From the NCBI GenBank assembly GCA_024234895.1, contig JACKNJ010000003.1:1-64000 (forward strand): a stretch of DNA of 64,000 nt, written 5' to 3'. The DNA comes from Gammaproteobacteria bacterium (lineage in GTDB: Bacteria > Pseudomonadota > Gammaproteobacteria > JACKNK01). Below the pieces are notes generated by a model. The model saw nothing but the letters and a program-made list of their open reading frames with translations, did no database searches and had not been told where the DNA came from. Numbering within the stretch: the first letter of the stretch is position 1; every line of letters starts with the position of its first letter. The position numbers and the translations under genes are program-made. Shown here in pieces: positions 55,517-63,883 of this stretch.

Positions 55517-56923
55517 ATGAACACCGTTATCAAACTGTTTATCGCCGCGCTGGGCGTCGTTGCCTGCGCCGCCGCCAACGCCGCCGCCACGTCGCCGCGC
55601 CTGAGCATTTATCAGCACGATCTCGCCTTCGTTCAGGAACGTCGGGCGATCCAGCCGGACGGTGAGGGTTGGGTGGACATCCGCGGGGTCAGCGAGCTGG
55701 CCGACATCGATAGCCTGCATCTCGCGCCGACGGTCGGCAGCGTGATCCAGCAGGCCTTCCGCAATGACCCGCCCAGCCTGGTGGCGCTGCTGGAGAGGCA
55801 TCTCGGCGAGCGCATCACCGTGATCCACACGAACCCCGGCAACGGTGAGGAACTGCAACTCACCCCGCGGCTGGTCGCGATCGAGGGCAATCGTGTGCTG
55901 ATCGCCGACAACGACCGCGTGGAGAGCGTGCCGATGGACGATCCGGCCTGGCGCTTCCGGTTCGCATCGCTGCCGAGCGGCATGGATGCGAAACCGATGC
56001 TGCGCGCGCAGCTTGGCGTCGTTGATCCGCAGGAGGCGGAACTGAGTTATCTGACCGGCGGCGTGGGCTGGCGGGCGCATTACCGCCTGGTCGTGGATGC
56101 CGCGCGCGGCAACGCGCAGACCGGCGACATCGAGGGGCGCGTCGCCGTGCACAACGACACCGCCATCGATTGGCGCGCCGCGACCGTGGAACTGGTGGCC
56201 GGCTCGCTGAATCGCGTGGCGCGCGCGCCGCTGCCCGCGCCACGCCCGGAAATGCTGATGCGCGCGGCGGCGGTGGCGGATTTCGCCGGCGCACCGCCGG
56301 AACCGGCGCGGGAGGCGTTCGGTGACTATCACCTCTACACCCTGCCGATGCCGGTCACACTGCCGGCGCGCGAGCGGCGTGATCTGTTGCTGCTGGCGCG
56401 TGAACGGGTGCCGGTACGGCGCGACTACCGCTTCGATTTCGGCCACAACAACGGGCTGTATCAAGCCATCTCGCCGCAGGACCCGCTGCCGGCCGCGATC
56501 CGCCTGCGCATCAGCAATGACGACGCGGACCCGTTGCCCGCTGGTACCTGGCGCGTATACGGCCACGACGACAAGGGCGTATTGCGTCTGCTCGGCGAGG
56601 ACAACGCCGACAACGTGCCGGTCGGGCGGGAACTGCGACTCGACATCGGCCGTGCCTTCGACGTCACCGCGCGGCGCACGCAGACGCAGTTCCGACGCCT
56701 GAACAATCGCGAGACCGTCTCCGACTGGGAGGTCGAGATCGCCAACGCCGGCGCCAGCGAGATCGACGTCCTCGTGGTCGAACGTTTCGGCATGAACTGG
56801 GAGATCAGCGACGAGAACGAACGCCACGAGCAACCGGACGCGGAGAGCGCGAGCTGGCGGCTCAAGGTGCCGGCAGGCGGGAGTCGCGTACTAAGCTACC
56901 AGGTCACCACCCGCCAACGTTGA
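55517..56923 (+). CDS. Secreted DUF4139-domain protein
   Basis: The product has 468 residues from the ATG at 55517, with a signal peptide ending ANA. The N-terminal part begins LSIYQHDLAFVQERRAI and the C-terminal half matches DUF4139, with AELSYLTGGVGWRAHYRLVV and FRRLNNRETVSDWEVEI. Such proteins are exported and of unknown function. It starts a run with two further exported proteins. Confidence 0.85.
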   Translation: MNTVIKLFIAALGVVACAAANAAATSPRLSIYQHDLAFVQERRAIQPDGEGWVDIRGVSELADIDSLHLAPTVGSVIQQAFRNDPPSLVALLERHLGERITVIHTNPGNGEELQLTPRLVAIEGNRVLIADNDRVESVPMDDPAWRFRFASLPSGMDAKPMLRAQLGVVDPQEAELSYLTGGVGWRAHYRLVVDAARGNAQTGDIEGRVAVHNDTAIDWRAATVELVAGSLNRVARAPLPAPRPEMLMRAAAVADFAGAPPEPAREAFGDYHLYTLPMPVTLPARERRDLLLLARERVPVRRDYRFDFGHNNGLYQAISPQDPLPAAIRLRISNDDADPLPAGTWRVYGHDDKGVLRLLGEDNADNVPVGRELRLDIGRAFDVTARRTQTQFRRLNNRETVSDWEVEIANAGASEIDVLVVERFGMNWEISDENERHEQPDAESASWRLKVPAGGSRVLSYQVTTRQR

Positions 56924-56929
56924 GCCCCG

Positions 56930-57523
56930 ATGAACAAGATCCGTGACATCGTTACTGCCCTGTTGCTGGTGCCGCTGTGCGCCGGCGCCAGCGAGGAAGG
57001 CATCGATGACCGCACCGGCCTGCCGCGCTGGGATGCCGCCGGCGACGATGTCCGCGTGCGGCTGGTGCAGCGTCTGCCCGATCAGACCCGCGCGTTCTTC
57101 ATCGGACGCGGCTTCAATGCCGCGCAGGTGGATCGCATCGCCGGGCACTGCGTCCTGCAGACCATCATCTACAACGACGGCGGCACGCCGATCGTGCTGG
57201 ACATCGCCAACTGGTCGGCACGTGTCGATGACCGGCCCGGCGACGCCACCGTCCAGCCCCGGCTGATGAGCGACTGGCAGCAGGAATGGACCGAGGCCGG
57301 CGTCGGCAACGGACCGCGCATCGCCTTTCGCTGGGCGCTGTTTCCGAACCAGCAGGAATTCGCACCCGGCGACTGGAACATGGGCATGACCACCTGGCCG
57401 GTGCCGCCGGGCTCGGAACTGGATGTCCACATCCGCTGGGTTGCGGATGGCAAGCCGCATGAACTCGTCGTCGATAATGTCCGCTGCGCCCAGGCAGCGG
57501 CAAACTCCGTCCCGAACCAATGA
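56930..57523 (+). CDS. Exported protein of unknown function
   Basis: The product has 197 residues with a short signal peptide ending near AGA. It contains one tryptophan-rich beta region (FRWALFPNQQEFAPGDWNMG) and two cysteines (GHCVLQ, NVRCAQ) that could form a disulfide. No family is recognised. It starts six bases after the DUF4139 gene and overlaps the thioredoxin gene by four bases, so the three are probably cotranscribed. Confidence 0.78.
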   Translation: MNKIRDIVTALLLVPLCAGASEEGIDDRTGLPRWDAAGDDVRVRLVQRLPDQTRAFFIGRGFNAAQVDRIAGHCVLQTIIYNDGGTPIVLDIANWSARVDDRPGDATVQPRLMSDWQQEWTEAGVGNGPRIAFRWALFPNQQEFAPGDWNMGMTTWPVPPGSELDVHIRWVADGKPHELVVDNVRCAQAAANSVPNQ

Positions 57524-58059
57524 GACCCCCGTTGATGAAATCCCTGTTCCGCGTTGCCCTGTTGACCTGCCTGTTCACGCTGACCTCAGCCTACGCGCAG
57601 GAAGAGCTGGAGCCGGCGCTGACGCCGGTTGCCGGTCTGCCGCCTGCCGCGGCCTTCGAACTCAAGGATCTGGAGGGCGATGTGCATGTCCTGGCCGATT
57701 ACCGGGGCCGGGTGGTGGTGCTGAATTTCTGGGCGACCTGGTGCCCGCCGTGCCGGCGCGAGATGCCGTCCATGCAGCGCGCCTACGAGGAACTGCGCGA
57801 TCACGGCGTCGAGATGCTCGCGGTCGACGTCGGCGAGGACGAGGAGACCGTGTTCCAGTTCACCGCCGACTACCCGGTCGAGTTCCCGCTGCTGTTCGAC
57901 ATGGATTCGAAGGTCGTGCAGAGCTACCCGGTCAAAGGTCTGCCGACCACCTACATCATCGACAAGCAGGGCCGCATCGCCTTCCAGGCCATCGGTGGCC
58001 GCGACTGGGACGATGCCGCCCTGCTCGAAGAGATCATCCGCCTGCAGAAGGCGCCGTAG
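57520..58059 (+). CDS. TlpA-family periplasmic thioredoxin
   Basis: The product has up to 179 residues and a signal peptide ending AYA. The redox motif WCPPC is in LNFWATWCPPCRREMPS, with the cis-proline in GLPTTYIID. TlpA/ResA proteins reduce disulfides, often of apocytochromes c. The ATG at 57520 overlaps the upstream stop; an ATG at 57535 is also possible. The gene sits next to a cytochrome cluster, which would suit a role in haem attachment. Confidence 0.93.
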   Translation: MRPPLMKSLFRVALLTCLFTLTSAYAQEELEPALTPVAGLPPAAAFELKDLEGDVHVLADYRGRVVVLNFWATWCPPCRREMPSMQRAYEELRDHGVEMLAVDVGEDEETVFQFTADYPVEFPLLFDMDSKVVQSYPVKGLPTTYIIDKQGRIAFQAIGGRDWDDAALLEEIIRLQKAP

Positions 58060-58083
58060 CGAAACCGTGCCGCAGTGAAGTCG

Positions 58084-58182
58084 CTATAGGTTCAGCGTCG
58101 CGGTCTCGTGCCGCGTCTCGATCACCGGGATACTGACGACGCCTTCGCGGAGCCCCACGTCGGTGAGGTGTTGGCAGTAGGA
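58084..58182 (-). pseudogene. Remnant of a third multihaem cytochrome gene (3' end only)
   Basis: The last 33 codons of a cytochrome gene remain, reading RSYCQHLTDVGLREGVVSIP and on to ETATLNL and a stop. The gene at 58322 ends RSYSQHLADVVLGEGVVKIP and ETATLDL. The remnant ends at its 5' side exactly where its own GTAGGAGCGG (the Arg-Ser-Tyr codons) becomes a REP palindrome. It is not expressed as a protein. Confidence 0.88.
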
Positions 58183-58248
58183 GCGGCTTCAGCCGCGATC
58201 GGCATTGGGGGTGGCGTGATCGCCGATCGCGGCTAAAGCCGCTCCTAC
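58177..58248. repeat. REP palindrome fused to the cytochrome remnant
   Basis: Arms 58177-58203 and 58222-58248 pair with one mismatch and begin GTAGGAGCGGCTTCAGCC. The first ten bases are shared with the coding remnant. A degenerate arm (GCATCGCGGCGGGACG...) also lies at 58286-58311. Confidence 0.92.
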
Positions 58249-58321
58249 GGGTGAGGCGGTCATCGCGACGCGTTACGGTCCGTGCGCATCGCGGCGGGAC
58301 GCCGCTCCCACAGTGAGATCG

Positions 58322-59884
58322 CTACAGGTCCAGCGTTGCGGTTTCGAGCTCCATCTCGATCACCGGAATCTTGACCACGCCTTCGCCAAGCACGACGTCG
58401 GCGAGGTGCTGGCTGTAGGAGCGGTAATTCAGACGTACCTCGGCGGTCACCGCCTTGCTGCCGGCCGGGGCCTTGAAGGTGTAGCGCGCGGAGGCGTCAC
58501 CCTTCGGCGGGATCGAGGTGTCGCGGCTGAAGCGGCTGACCTCCCACGGGAAGTGGGTGACCTCGCCGGCTTCGTTGCGGGCGACCGCGTTGAACAGGGT
58601 GGTGTCTTCCTCGTCCAGTTCGCCGTGCGAATCGAGCGTGCCGTTGCGGTAGAACTCGTTGCCGGCGTCGTCCTTCACCCGTACCTCGATCCAGATCTGG
58701 CGGACGTCGGTCAGTGAGGTCGGCAGGTTGTGGCCGGCCGAGGTGTTGGTGACCTTCACGCGCAGATCGATCAGGCCGTCGGCGCGCGGCAGCATTTGCA
58801 GGTCGACGCGGGCGGCGTTTTGCAGGCGTTCCCTGGCAGCCGCCGCGTGGCTGTCGTCGGAACCGCCGAGCAGCGCGGTGACCACGGTGTTGCCGCCGAC
58901 GAACTGGTGTGAGTGCACGACCTCGCGCTGCTTGCTGGCACCCATGCCGGCGAAGCCGCCGAGTTGCAGGCCGTCGATCTCTTCCGGCGGCTTCATCTCC
59001 TCGGCGACGCGCACGGCGACCTCGACCGGGTTCATGTGGCAGTCCTGGCAGACGATGCCGGCGCGGGCGTAGGGCGAGTATTTCCATTCGTCGTAGGTGC
59101 GCTCGATCGGGAAGCCGTTACCCGGATGGAAGATGTTGTGGCAGTTGCCGCAGAAGTCGGCCTTGGTGTGCAGCTCGGAGTATTCGGTCTTGTGATACGG
59201 CGAGACGGCGTCCTTGAGCGGGCCGCGCTTGGTGCCGGCCGGGCCCTGCGGGTCGATTTCCCAGGAGGCGTTGCCGTGTTCCTGGGTCGCGGTTTCCAGG
59301 TAGTTGGTCTTCTTGATCGAGTGGCAGACGTCACAACTGACGCCCTGTTCGGCGATCGGGCCGGCGGTGAAGGTGTCGGTGTCCGGATCGTGCTTGATGC
59401 TCTTGGTGAGCACGCCGATCGGGGTATGACAGCCGCCGCAGTGGTTCATCAGGCCGCCGTCGGTGGCCTTTTCCGCCATCGACCAGAGCTTCTGGAAGAT
59501 CGGGTCCTTGAAGGAGTTGGAGTGCATCGAGCCCTTCCAGCCTTCGTACTGCTTGGGGTGGCAGCCGGCGCAGACCGACGGGTCTTCGAAGTCGGCCTCG
59601 GTCAGTTCGCGGTCGCCGGTGACGGTGATGTAGGCGGGCTTGAACTTGAACGCGGAGTCGTCGACCGCCTGCATGTGCGCGGGCATCTCGAAGTCGGGTT
59701 TGGCGCCGTGGTTCACGGCGGCGCCGTGAGCGGATGAGCCGGTCGTGCTCATGTTGACGGAGATGGCCGCTTCCGCGCGGTGCATCTGGTCGCCGCCGAC
59801 CGGGGAGGAATCAAACGCCGGCAGGGTGGTGGTCAGACCACTGAGCAGGATGCCGAACAGGCCGGCCAGAAGTGTGGGATTCAT
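58322..59884 (-). CDS. Five-haem c-type cytochrome, copy 1
   Basis: The product has 520 residues from the ATG at 59882-59884, supported by AAGGAGAG upstream. A signal peptide is likely in the first 30 residues. Five CxxCH sites are visible: CAGCH, CGGCH, CDVCH, CGNCH and CQDCH. Layout resembles the cytochrome c554 family. The C-terminal 180 residues are a beta-rich domain with TSAGHNLPTSLTDVRQIW. It is a close paralog of the gene at 62114. A perfect sigma-54 promoter lies at 59958-59973. Reaction and partners are unknown; the location is periplasmic or cell surface. Confidence 0.9.
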   Translation of the reverse strand: MNPTLLAGLFGILLSGLTTTLPAFDSSPVGGDQMHRAEAAISVNMSTTGSSAHGAAVNHGAKPDFEMPAHMQAVDDSAFKFKPAYITVTGDRELTEADFEDPSVCAGCHPKQYEGWKGSMHSNSFKDPIFQKLWSMAEKATDGGLMNHCGGCHTPIGVLTKSIKHDPDTDTFTAGPIAEQGVSCDVCHSIKKTNYLETATQEHGNASWEIDPQGPAGTKRGPLKDAVSPYHKTEYSELHTKADFCGNCHNIFHPGNGFPIERTYDEWKYSPYARAGIVCQDCHMNPVEVAVRVAEEMKPPEEIDGLQLGGFAGMGASKQREVVHSHQFVGGNTVVTALLGGSDDSHAAAARERLQNAARVDLQMLPRADGLIDLRVKVTNTSAGHNLPTSLTDVRQIWIEVRVKDDAGNEFYRNGTLDSHGELDEEDTTLFNAVARNEAGEVTHFPWEVSRFSRDTSIPPKGDASARYTFKAPAGSKAVTAEVRLNYRSYSQHLADVVLGEGVVKIPVIEMELETATLDL

Positions 59885-59957
59885 GGTGTTGCTCTCCTTC
59901 GGTGGACGACCCCGTTGGCGGGGTTCTGTTTGTGCGACGAGTCGCCAATTTCCGGAG

Positions 59958-59973
59958 AGCAACTGGTGTGCCA
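59958..59973 (-). promoter_or_regulatory. Sigma-54 promoter of five-haem cytochrome copy 1
   Basis: The minus strand reads TGGCAC-ACCAG-TTGCT, a perfect match to TGGCAC-N5-TTGCW, about 75 bases before the start codon. Six bases further upstream TTTCAACAAGTTA (59979-59991) matches the IHF consensus WATCAANNNNTTR with one mismatch. Confidence 0.8.
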
Positions 59974-60088
59974 GCATTTAACTTGTTGAAATATATGTAT
60001 ATACGTGTGCTATGGCATTGCGATGGGAGTGCCGGGGGCTGTTATTTGCAACCGGTGAAAAGGTCCGGCACAGGCTGATCTGCGCCCC

Positions 60089-60160
60089 GTAGGAGCGGCT
60101 TCAGCCGCGATCGGCGGTCGCTCTGCCCCTGACGCCGATCGCGGCTGAAGCCGCTCCTAC
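60089..60160. repeat. REP palindrome
   Basis: Two perfect 28-base arms (60089-60116, 60133-60160) begin GTAGGAGCGGCTTCAGCC. It lies between the rhodanese-like gene and the sigma-54 promoter of copy 1, where it could end the upstream transcript. Confidence 0.95.
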
Positions 60161-60183
60161 CGATACAGCGGCGTGCGGCGGGT

Positions 60184-60855
60184 TCACGGGTCGACGGTAG
60201 TGAACCCGAGCTGCTCCCAGCTCTGCATGCCGCCGCGATACCACTTCAGCTTCTCCGGCGGGTAGCCGAGCGTCAGCAGGGTGCGGATGTTGGTCGGCGA
60301 CTGCCCGCACCACGCGCCGTTGCAGAAGAACACCAGGGTCTTGGCGTTGCTGAAGTCCCAGAGTTCGACCTGGCGGATCGCGCCGAATTCGAACTTGAGG
60401 ATCTCGGCGATCTCCGCCTCGCTGGCCTCGCCCGGATGGAGCCGGGTCCAGGGGATGTTGGTGCTGCCGGGGATGGTGCCGTCGACGGTCCAGTCGGGGG
60501 TGCGCGAGTCGATGACCAGCACGTCCGCGCCGGCATTGGCGCGTTGCAGATAGTCGATCAGTTCCAGTTCACCGATGGTCTCGACATCGGGGTCGACTTT
60601 CATCGGCTGCACGCAGAACGGCGGGCAGTCGCGCCCGGTCGGCGCGAAGCGCGGCGCGACGGTGTGACCCGGGTCCTGCATGCGCATCAGCGTCACCGGT
60701 TCGCCGTGGTGGCGGACATCCACGTAGGGCAGTGTCGGGGTGATCTTCACGCGCAGGTTGGCGAGGTCGTAGATGTCGTCGGCGGTGTTGGCGGCGTGGG
60801 CGCCGGCGGCGATCAGCAGGCCGCTGACGCAGAGGGTGGGGATCAGGCGGTTCAT
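60184..60855 (-). CDS. Periplasmic rhodanese-like protein
   Basis: The product has 223 residues with a signal peptide ending AHA. A rhodanese fold is seen in VLVIDSRTPDWTVDGTIPGS and the active loop VFFCNGAWCGQSPTNIRTLL, whose first cysteine is the catalytic one. An additional pair, CPPFC, lies near residue 78. Rhodanese-like proteins carry sulfane sulfur or act as redox sensors. It overlaps the peroxidase gene by four bases. Confidence 0.87.
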   Translation of the reverse strand: MNRLIPTLCVSGLLIAAGAHAANTADDIYDLANLRVKITPTLPYVDVRHHGEPVTLMRMQDPGHTVAPRFAPTGRDCPPFCVQPMKVDPDVETIGELELIDYLQRANAGADVLVIDSRTPDWTVDGTIPGSTNIPWTRLHPGEASEAEIAEILKFEFGAIRQVELWDFSNAKTLVFFCNGAWCGQSPTNIRTLLTLGYPPEKLKWYRGGMQSWEQLGFTTVDP

Positions 60856-61886
60856 GGGGTCGGGTGAGGCTCCGGGTCGGCCACGCTGCGGCCCGGGGTG
60901 GGCGGCAGGCGCGGCAGGGTGAGTTCGGGGAACGGGCCGGTAAGCGCGTTCAGGAAGGCCACTACATCGGCCACCTGCGCGTCGCTGAGGCGCTTGTGTA
61001 ACTGGGACGGGGCCATGACACGCACCGCTTCTTCCAGGGTTTTGACGCGCCCGTTGTGGAAGTAGGGCGCGGTGAGCGCGATGTTGCGCAAGGTAGGCAC
61101 GCGGTATTTGTGGCGGTCGGCCTCGTTGCCGGTGACCGCGTAGCGACCGGGTTCGTCACGCAGGCCGTATTCCTCGACGTAGGGGCTGTCGTGGAACGGG
61201 AAGCTGATGAAGAAGCCGACGCCGCCGGGCATCTCCGGGCCATTGAAGGCCGGGCCGCGATGGCAGGCCACGCAGCCCAGGTCCGCGAAGGCCTGCATGC
61301 CGCGCAGTTGTTGCTCGGTAAGCGCCGTGGTGTCGCCGTTCACGTAGCGGTCGTAGGGGCTGTTGGGAGTGATCAGGGTGCGTTCGAAGGCGGCCACGGC
61401 CTTGGCGGCGTTGTCGACCGTGACCGGCTGCGCGCCGCCGAACACGGCCGCGAATTGTTCGACGTAGCCGGGGATGTCACGGACGCGCGCGATCGCGGCA
61501 TCCAGGTCGGTCATGCCCATCTCGACGTGCGCGACCACCGGCCCCTTGGCCTGGTCTTCCAGTGTCTTCGCGCGCCCGTCCCAGAACTGCACCGAGTGGA
61601 AGGCGGCGTTCCAGACCGTCGGCGCGTTGCGGGGGCCGGTCAGGCCGTGCACGCCCATCGAGGTCTGGCGTGAGTCGTCGCCGCCGGCCATCAGGTTGTG
61701 GCAGGAGTTGCAGGAGATGGTGCCGGTCGCCGAGAAACGCGGGTCGAAGAACAGCTGCTTGCCGAGCTCGATCTTGGCGGCGCTCGGCGGGTTGTCGGCG
61801 GGGTAGGGAGCGGTTTCGGGAAGCGCGTCCCAAGCGGATGCGAGAGGAGAGGTGAGGGCGACGAGCGCAAGCAAGAGGAGGCGCAT
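60852..61886 (-). CDS. Dihaem cytochrome c peroxidase (CcpA/MauG family)
   Basis: The product has 344 residues with a signal peptide ending ASA. Two haem sites are CNSCH (residue about 59) and CVACH (about 204). GKQLFFDPRFS and RVPTLRNIALTAPYFHNGR are family hallmarks; the latter holds the methionine/histidine region of the electron-transfer haem. It reduces hydrogen peroxide using electrons from small cytochromes. It is coupled to the rhodanese gene and lies between the two five-haem cytochrome genes. Confidence 0.93.
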   Translation of the reverse strand: MRLLLLALVALTSPLASAWDALPETAPYPADNPPSAAKIELGKQLFFDPRFSATGTISCNSCHNLMAGGDDSRQTSMGVHGLTGPRNAPTVWNAAFHSVQFWDGRAKTLEDQAKGPVVAHVEMGMTDLDAAIARVRDIPGYVEQFAAVFGGAQPVTVDNAAKAVAAFERTLITPNSPYDRYVNGDTTALTEQQLRGMQAFADLGCVACHRGPAFNGPEMPGGVGFFISFPFHDSPYVEEYGLRDEPGRYAVTGNEADRHKYRVPTLRNIALTAPYFHNGRVKTLEEAVRVMAPSQLHKRLSDAQVADVVAFLNALTGPFPELTLPRLPPTPGRSVADPEPHPTP

Positions 61887-61910
61887 GGGCGGTGTCTCGA
61901 ATGCGGTGGC

Positions 61911-61973
61911 TGGCTTCGACTCCGCTCAGCCAGCGGGTCGGCTGGTGGCGCTGGCTGAGCGGAGTCGAAGCCA
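61911..61973. repeat. Inverted repeat, CTTCGACTCCGCTCAGCC family
   Basis: Two perfect 23-base arms (61911-61933 and 61951-61973). The same palindrome occurs at 2079-2137. Confidence 0.9.
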
Positions 61974-61976
61974 GGC

Positions 61977-62053
61977 GTAGGGCGCAACCCGAAGGGCTTG
62001 CGCCGTGGGGGATCGGGTGTCTGACGGCGCAAACCCTTCGGGTTGCGCCCTAC
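61977..62053. repeat. Inverted repeat, GTAGGGCGCAACCCGAAGGG family
   Basis: Two 29-base arms (61977-62005 and 62025-62053) with one mismatch. It is related in pattern to the unit at 1-77 and stands three bases from the previous palindrome. Confidence 0.9.
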
Positions 62054-62073
62054 GTGGGGGGGGTGAGGACCAA

Positions 62074-62098
62074 CCCGGCGATCATCCGGATCGCCGGG
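62074..62098 (-). terminator. Hairpin after five-haem cytochrome copy 2
   Basis: CCCGGCGATC (62074-62083) pairs perfectly with GATCGCCGGG (62089-62098). It lies 15 bases past the stop. There is no T run, so it may be only a weak terminator. Confidence 0.5.
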
Positions 62099-62113
62099 CC
62101 GGTTCAGGCTCGC

Positions 62114-63628
62114 TTACAGGCTGAGCGAGGCGGTCTCGTGCTCCATCTCGATCACCGGGATCGTGATGGTGCCGGCACCGAGCAGCACGTCAGCCAGATG
62201 CTGGCCGTAGGAGCGGTAGTTCAGCTTCACGTCCGCGGTCACCTGGGTGGCGCCTTCGGGGGCCTTGAAGGTGTAGCGCGACACCGCGTTGCCCTTCGGC
62301 GGGATGGTGGTGTTGCGGCTGAAGCGGGTCACTTCCCACGGATAGTGGGTAACGTCACCGCGACCGTTGCGCGCCACCGAGTTGAAGATGGTCACGTTGT
62401 CGTGATCGAGCTCGCCGTGGCTGTCGAGCTTGCCGCTCTCGAACAGCACCGCGCCCTTGTCGTCGGTGATGGTGACCTCGACCCAGATCTCGCGGACGTC
62501 GGTCAGCGAGGTCGGCAGGTTGTGGCCGGCGGAGGTGTTGGTGACCTCGACGCGCAGGTCGGTGAGGCCGTCGCCGCGCTTCTCGAAGCTCACGCCGACT
62601 TCGGCCGCGTTCTGCAGACGCTGGCGGGCCGCCGCCGCGTGCGCGGAATTGCCGCCGCCGAGCAGTTCGGTGACCACCGCGTTGCCGCCGACGAAGCTGT
62701 GGTCGTGCACCACGTCACGCTGCTGGGCCGCACCGAGGCCGGCGTAGCCCTTCAGGTTCTCGCCTTCCAGGTCCTGCGGGCGCTTCATCTCCTTGGCCAC
62801 GCGCACGGCGGTCTCGACCGGGTTCATGTGGCAGTCCTGGCAGACGATGCCGGCGCGGGCATAGGGTGAGTACTTCCACTCGTCGTAGGTGCGCTCGATC
62901 GGGAAGCCGTTCTCGGGGTGGAAGATCTGGTGACAGTTGCCGCAGAAGTCGGCCTTGGTGTGCAACTCGGAGTATTCGGTCTTGTGATACGGCGACTTGG
63001 CGTCCTCGAGCGGACCGCGCTTGGCCCCGCCGGGGCCCTGCGGATCGATCTCGAAGCTGGCGTTGCCGTGTTCCATGGTCGCTGTGTCGAGGAAATTGGT
63101 CTTGGTGATCGTGTGGCAGACATCGCAGCTCACGCCCTTGGAGGCGATCGGGCCGGCCGTGAACTTGTCGTTATCCTTGTCATGCACGATCGAGCCGGTG
63201 AGCACGCCGATCGGGCTGTGGCAAGCGCCGCAGTGGTTCATCAGGGCGCCATCGGTGGCCTTCTCGGCCTTCGACCAGAGCTTCTGGAAGATCGGGTCGA
63301 CGAAGGCGTTGGAGTGCATCGAACCCTGCCAGCCCTGGTATTGCTTCGGGTGGCAGCCGGCGCACATCGCCGGGTCCTCGAAATCCGCCTCGGTGAGCTC
63401 GCGGTCGCCGGTCACGGTCATGTAGGACGGGGCGTACTTGAATTCCTTGTCCGTGGTGGACTGCATGTGCGCCGGCATCTCGAACACAGGCTTCATTCCG
63501 TGGGCGACCATGCCCTTCATCGCATCCATCATCTGTTCCGGCATTGATGCGGCGTTGCCGGCGTGGGCCCCGCCGATCATGACGGCGAGGAGGGCGCCCA
63601 GGGCGGGCGTCAGCAGTTTGTGAATCAT
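62114..63628 (-). CDS. Five-haem c-type cytochrome, copy 2
   Basis: The product has 504 residues with a signal peptide ending AHA. Five CxxCH sites: CAGCH, CGACH, CDVCH, CGNCH and CQDCH. It aligns with copy 1 over its whole length, with long identical stretches such as YHKTEYSELHTKADFCGNCH and YDEWKYSPYARAGIVCQDCH. The C-terminal beta domain contains SAGHNLPTSLTDVREIW. The Met-rich linker after the signal differs between copies. A sigma-54 promoter, IHF-like site and NtrC-type palindrome lie upstream. Function is unknown. Confidence 0.92.
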   Translation of the reverse strand: MIHKLLTPALGALLAVMIGGAHAGNAASMPEQMMDAMKGMVAHGMKPVFEMPAHMQSTTDKEFKYAPSYMTVTGDRELTEADFEDPAMCAGCHPKQYQGWQGSMHSNAFVDPIFQKLWSKAEKATDGALMNHCGACHSPIGVLTGSIVHDKDNDKFTAGPIASKGVSCDVCHTITKTNFLDTATMEHGNASFEIDPQGPGGAKRGPLEDAKSPYHKTEYSELHTKADFCGNCHQIFHPENGFPIERTYDEWKYSPYARAGIVCQDCHMNPVETAVRVAKEMKRPQDLEGENLKGYAGLGAAQQRDVVHDHSFVGGNAVVTELLGGGNSAHAAAARQRLQNAAEVGVSFEKRGDGLTDLRVEVTNTSAGHNLPTSLTDVREIWVEVTITDDKGAVLFESGKLDSHGELDHDNVTIFNSVARNGRGDVTHYPWEVTRFSRNTTIPPKGNAVSRYTFKAPEGATQVTADVKLNYRSYGQHLADVLLGAGTITIPVIEMEHETASLSL

Positions 63629-63688
63629 GGGTCTCGGTCTCCGCGGGTCTGGGGCCCGTCTTATGTCGTTGTTGGAGGGAGGCCCTTG

Positions 63689-63704
63689 AGCAACGGTTGT
63701 GCCA
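63689..63704 (-). promoter_or_regulatory. Sigma-54 promoter of five-haem cytochrome copy 2
   Basis: The minus strand reads TGGCAC-AACCG-TTGCT, a perfect consensus, about 60 bases before the start codon. TTTCAACAACTTG (63709-63721) five bases upstream matches the IHF consensus with one mismatch, at nearly the same spacing as in copy 1. Confidence 0.82.
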
Positions 63705-63762
63705 ATGACAAGTTGTTGAAATTACGCTGTTTTATACCTTGCCTTGTGTTGCGTTCGTTGCG

Positions 63763-63781
63763 TTGCACCGTCGCGGTGCAA
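63763..63781. promoter_or_regulatory. NtrC-type activator palindrome
   Basis: TTGCACCG-TCG-CGGTGCAA has perfect 8-base arms and contains TGCACC-N5-GGTGCA, the NtrC site consensus. Its centre is about 69 bases upstream of the -24 element of cytochrome copy 2, a normal place for a sigma-54 activator. It also lies 103 bases before the divergent chromate-transporter start. Confidence 0.6.
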
Positions 63782-63883
63782 TGGGATTCGCGATTCGTCG
63801 CGGGATGTTCGACGGGCGTCGGGCTCCCGTGCGCGGCGCGTATGCCGCATGCTGCGCCCCCCGCCATTCTTTCGGAGCATCCG

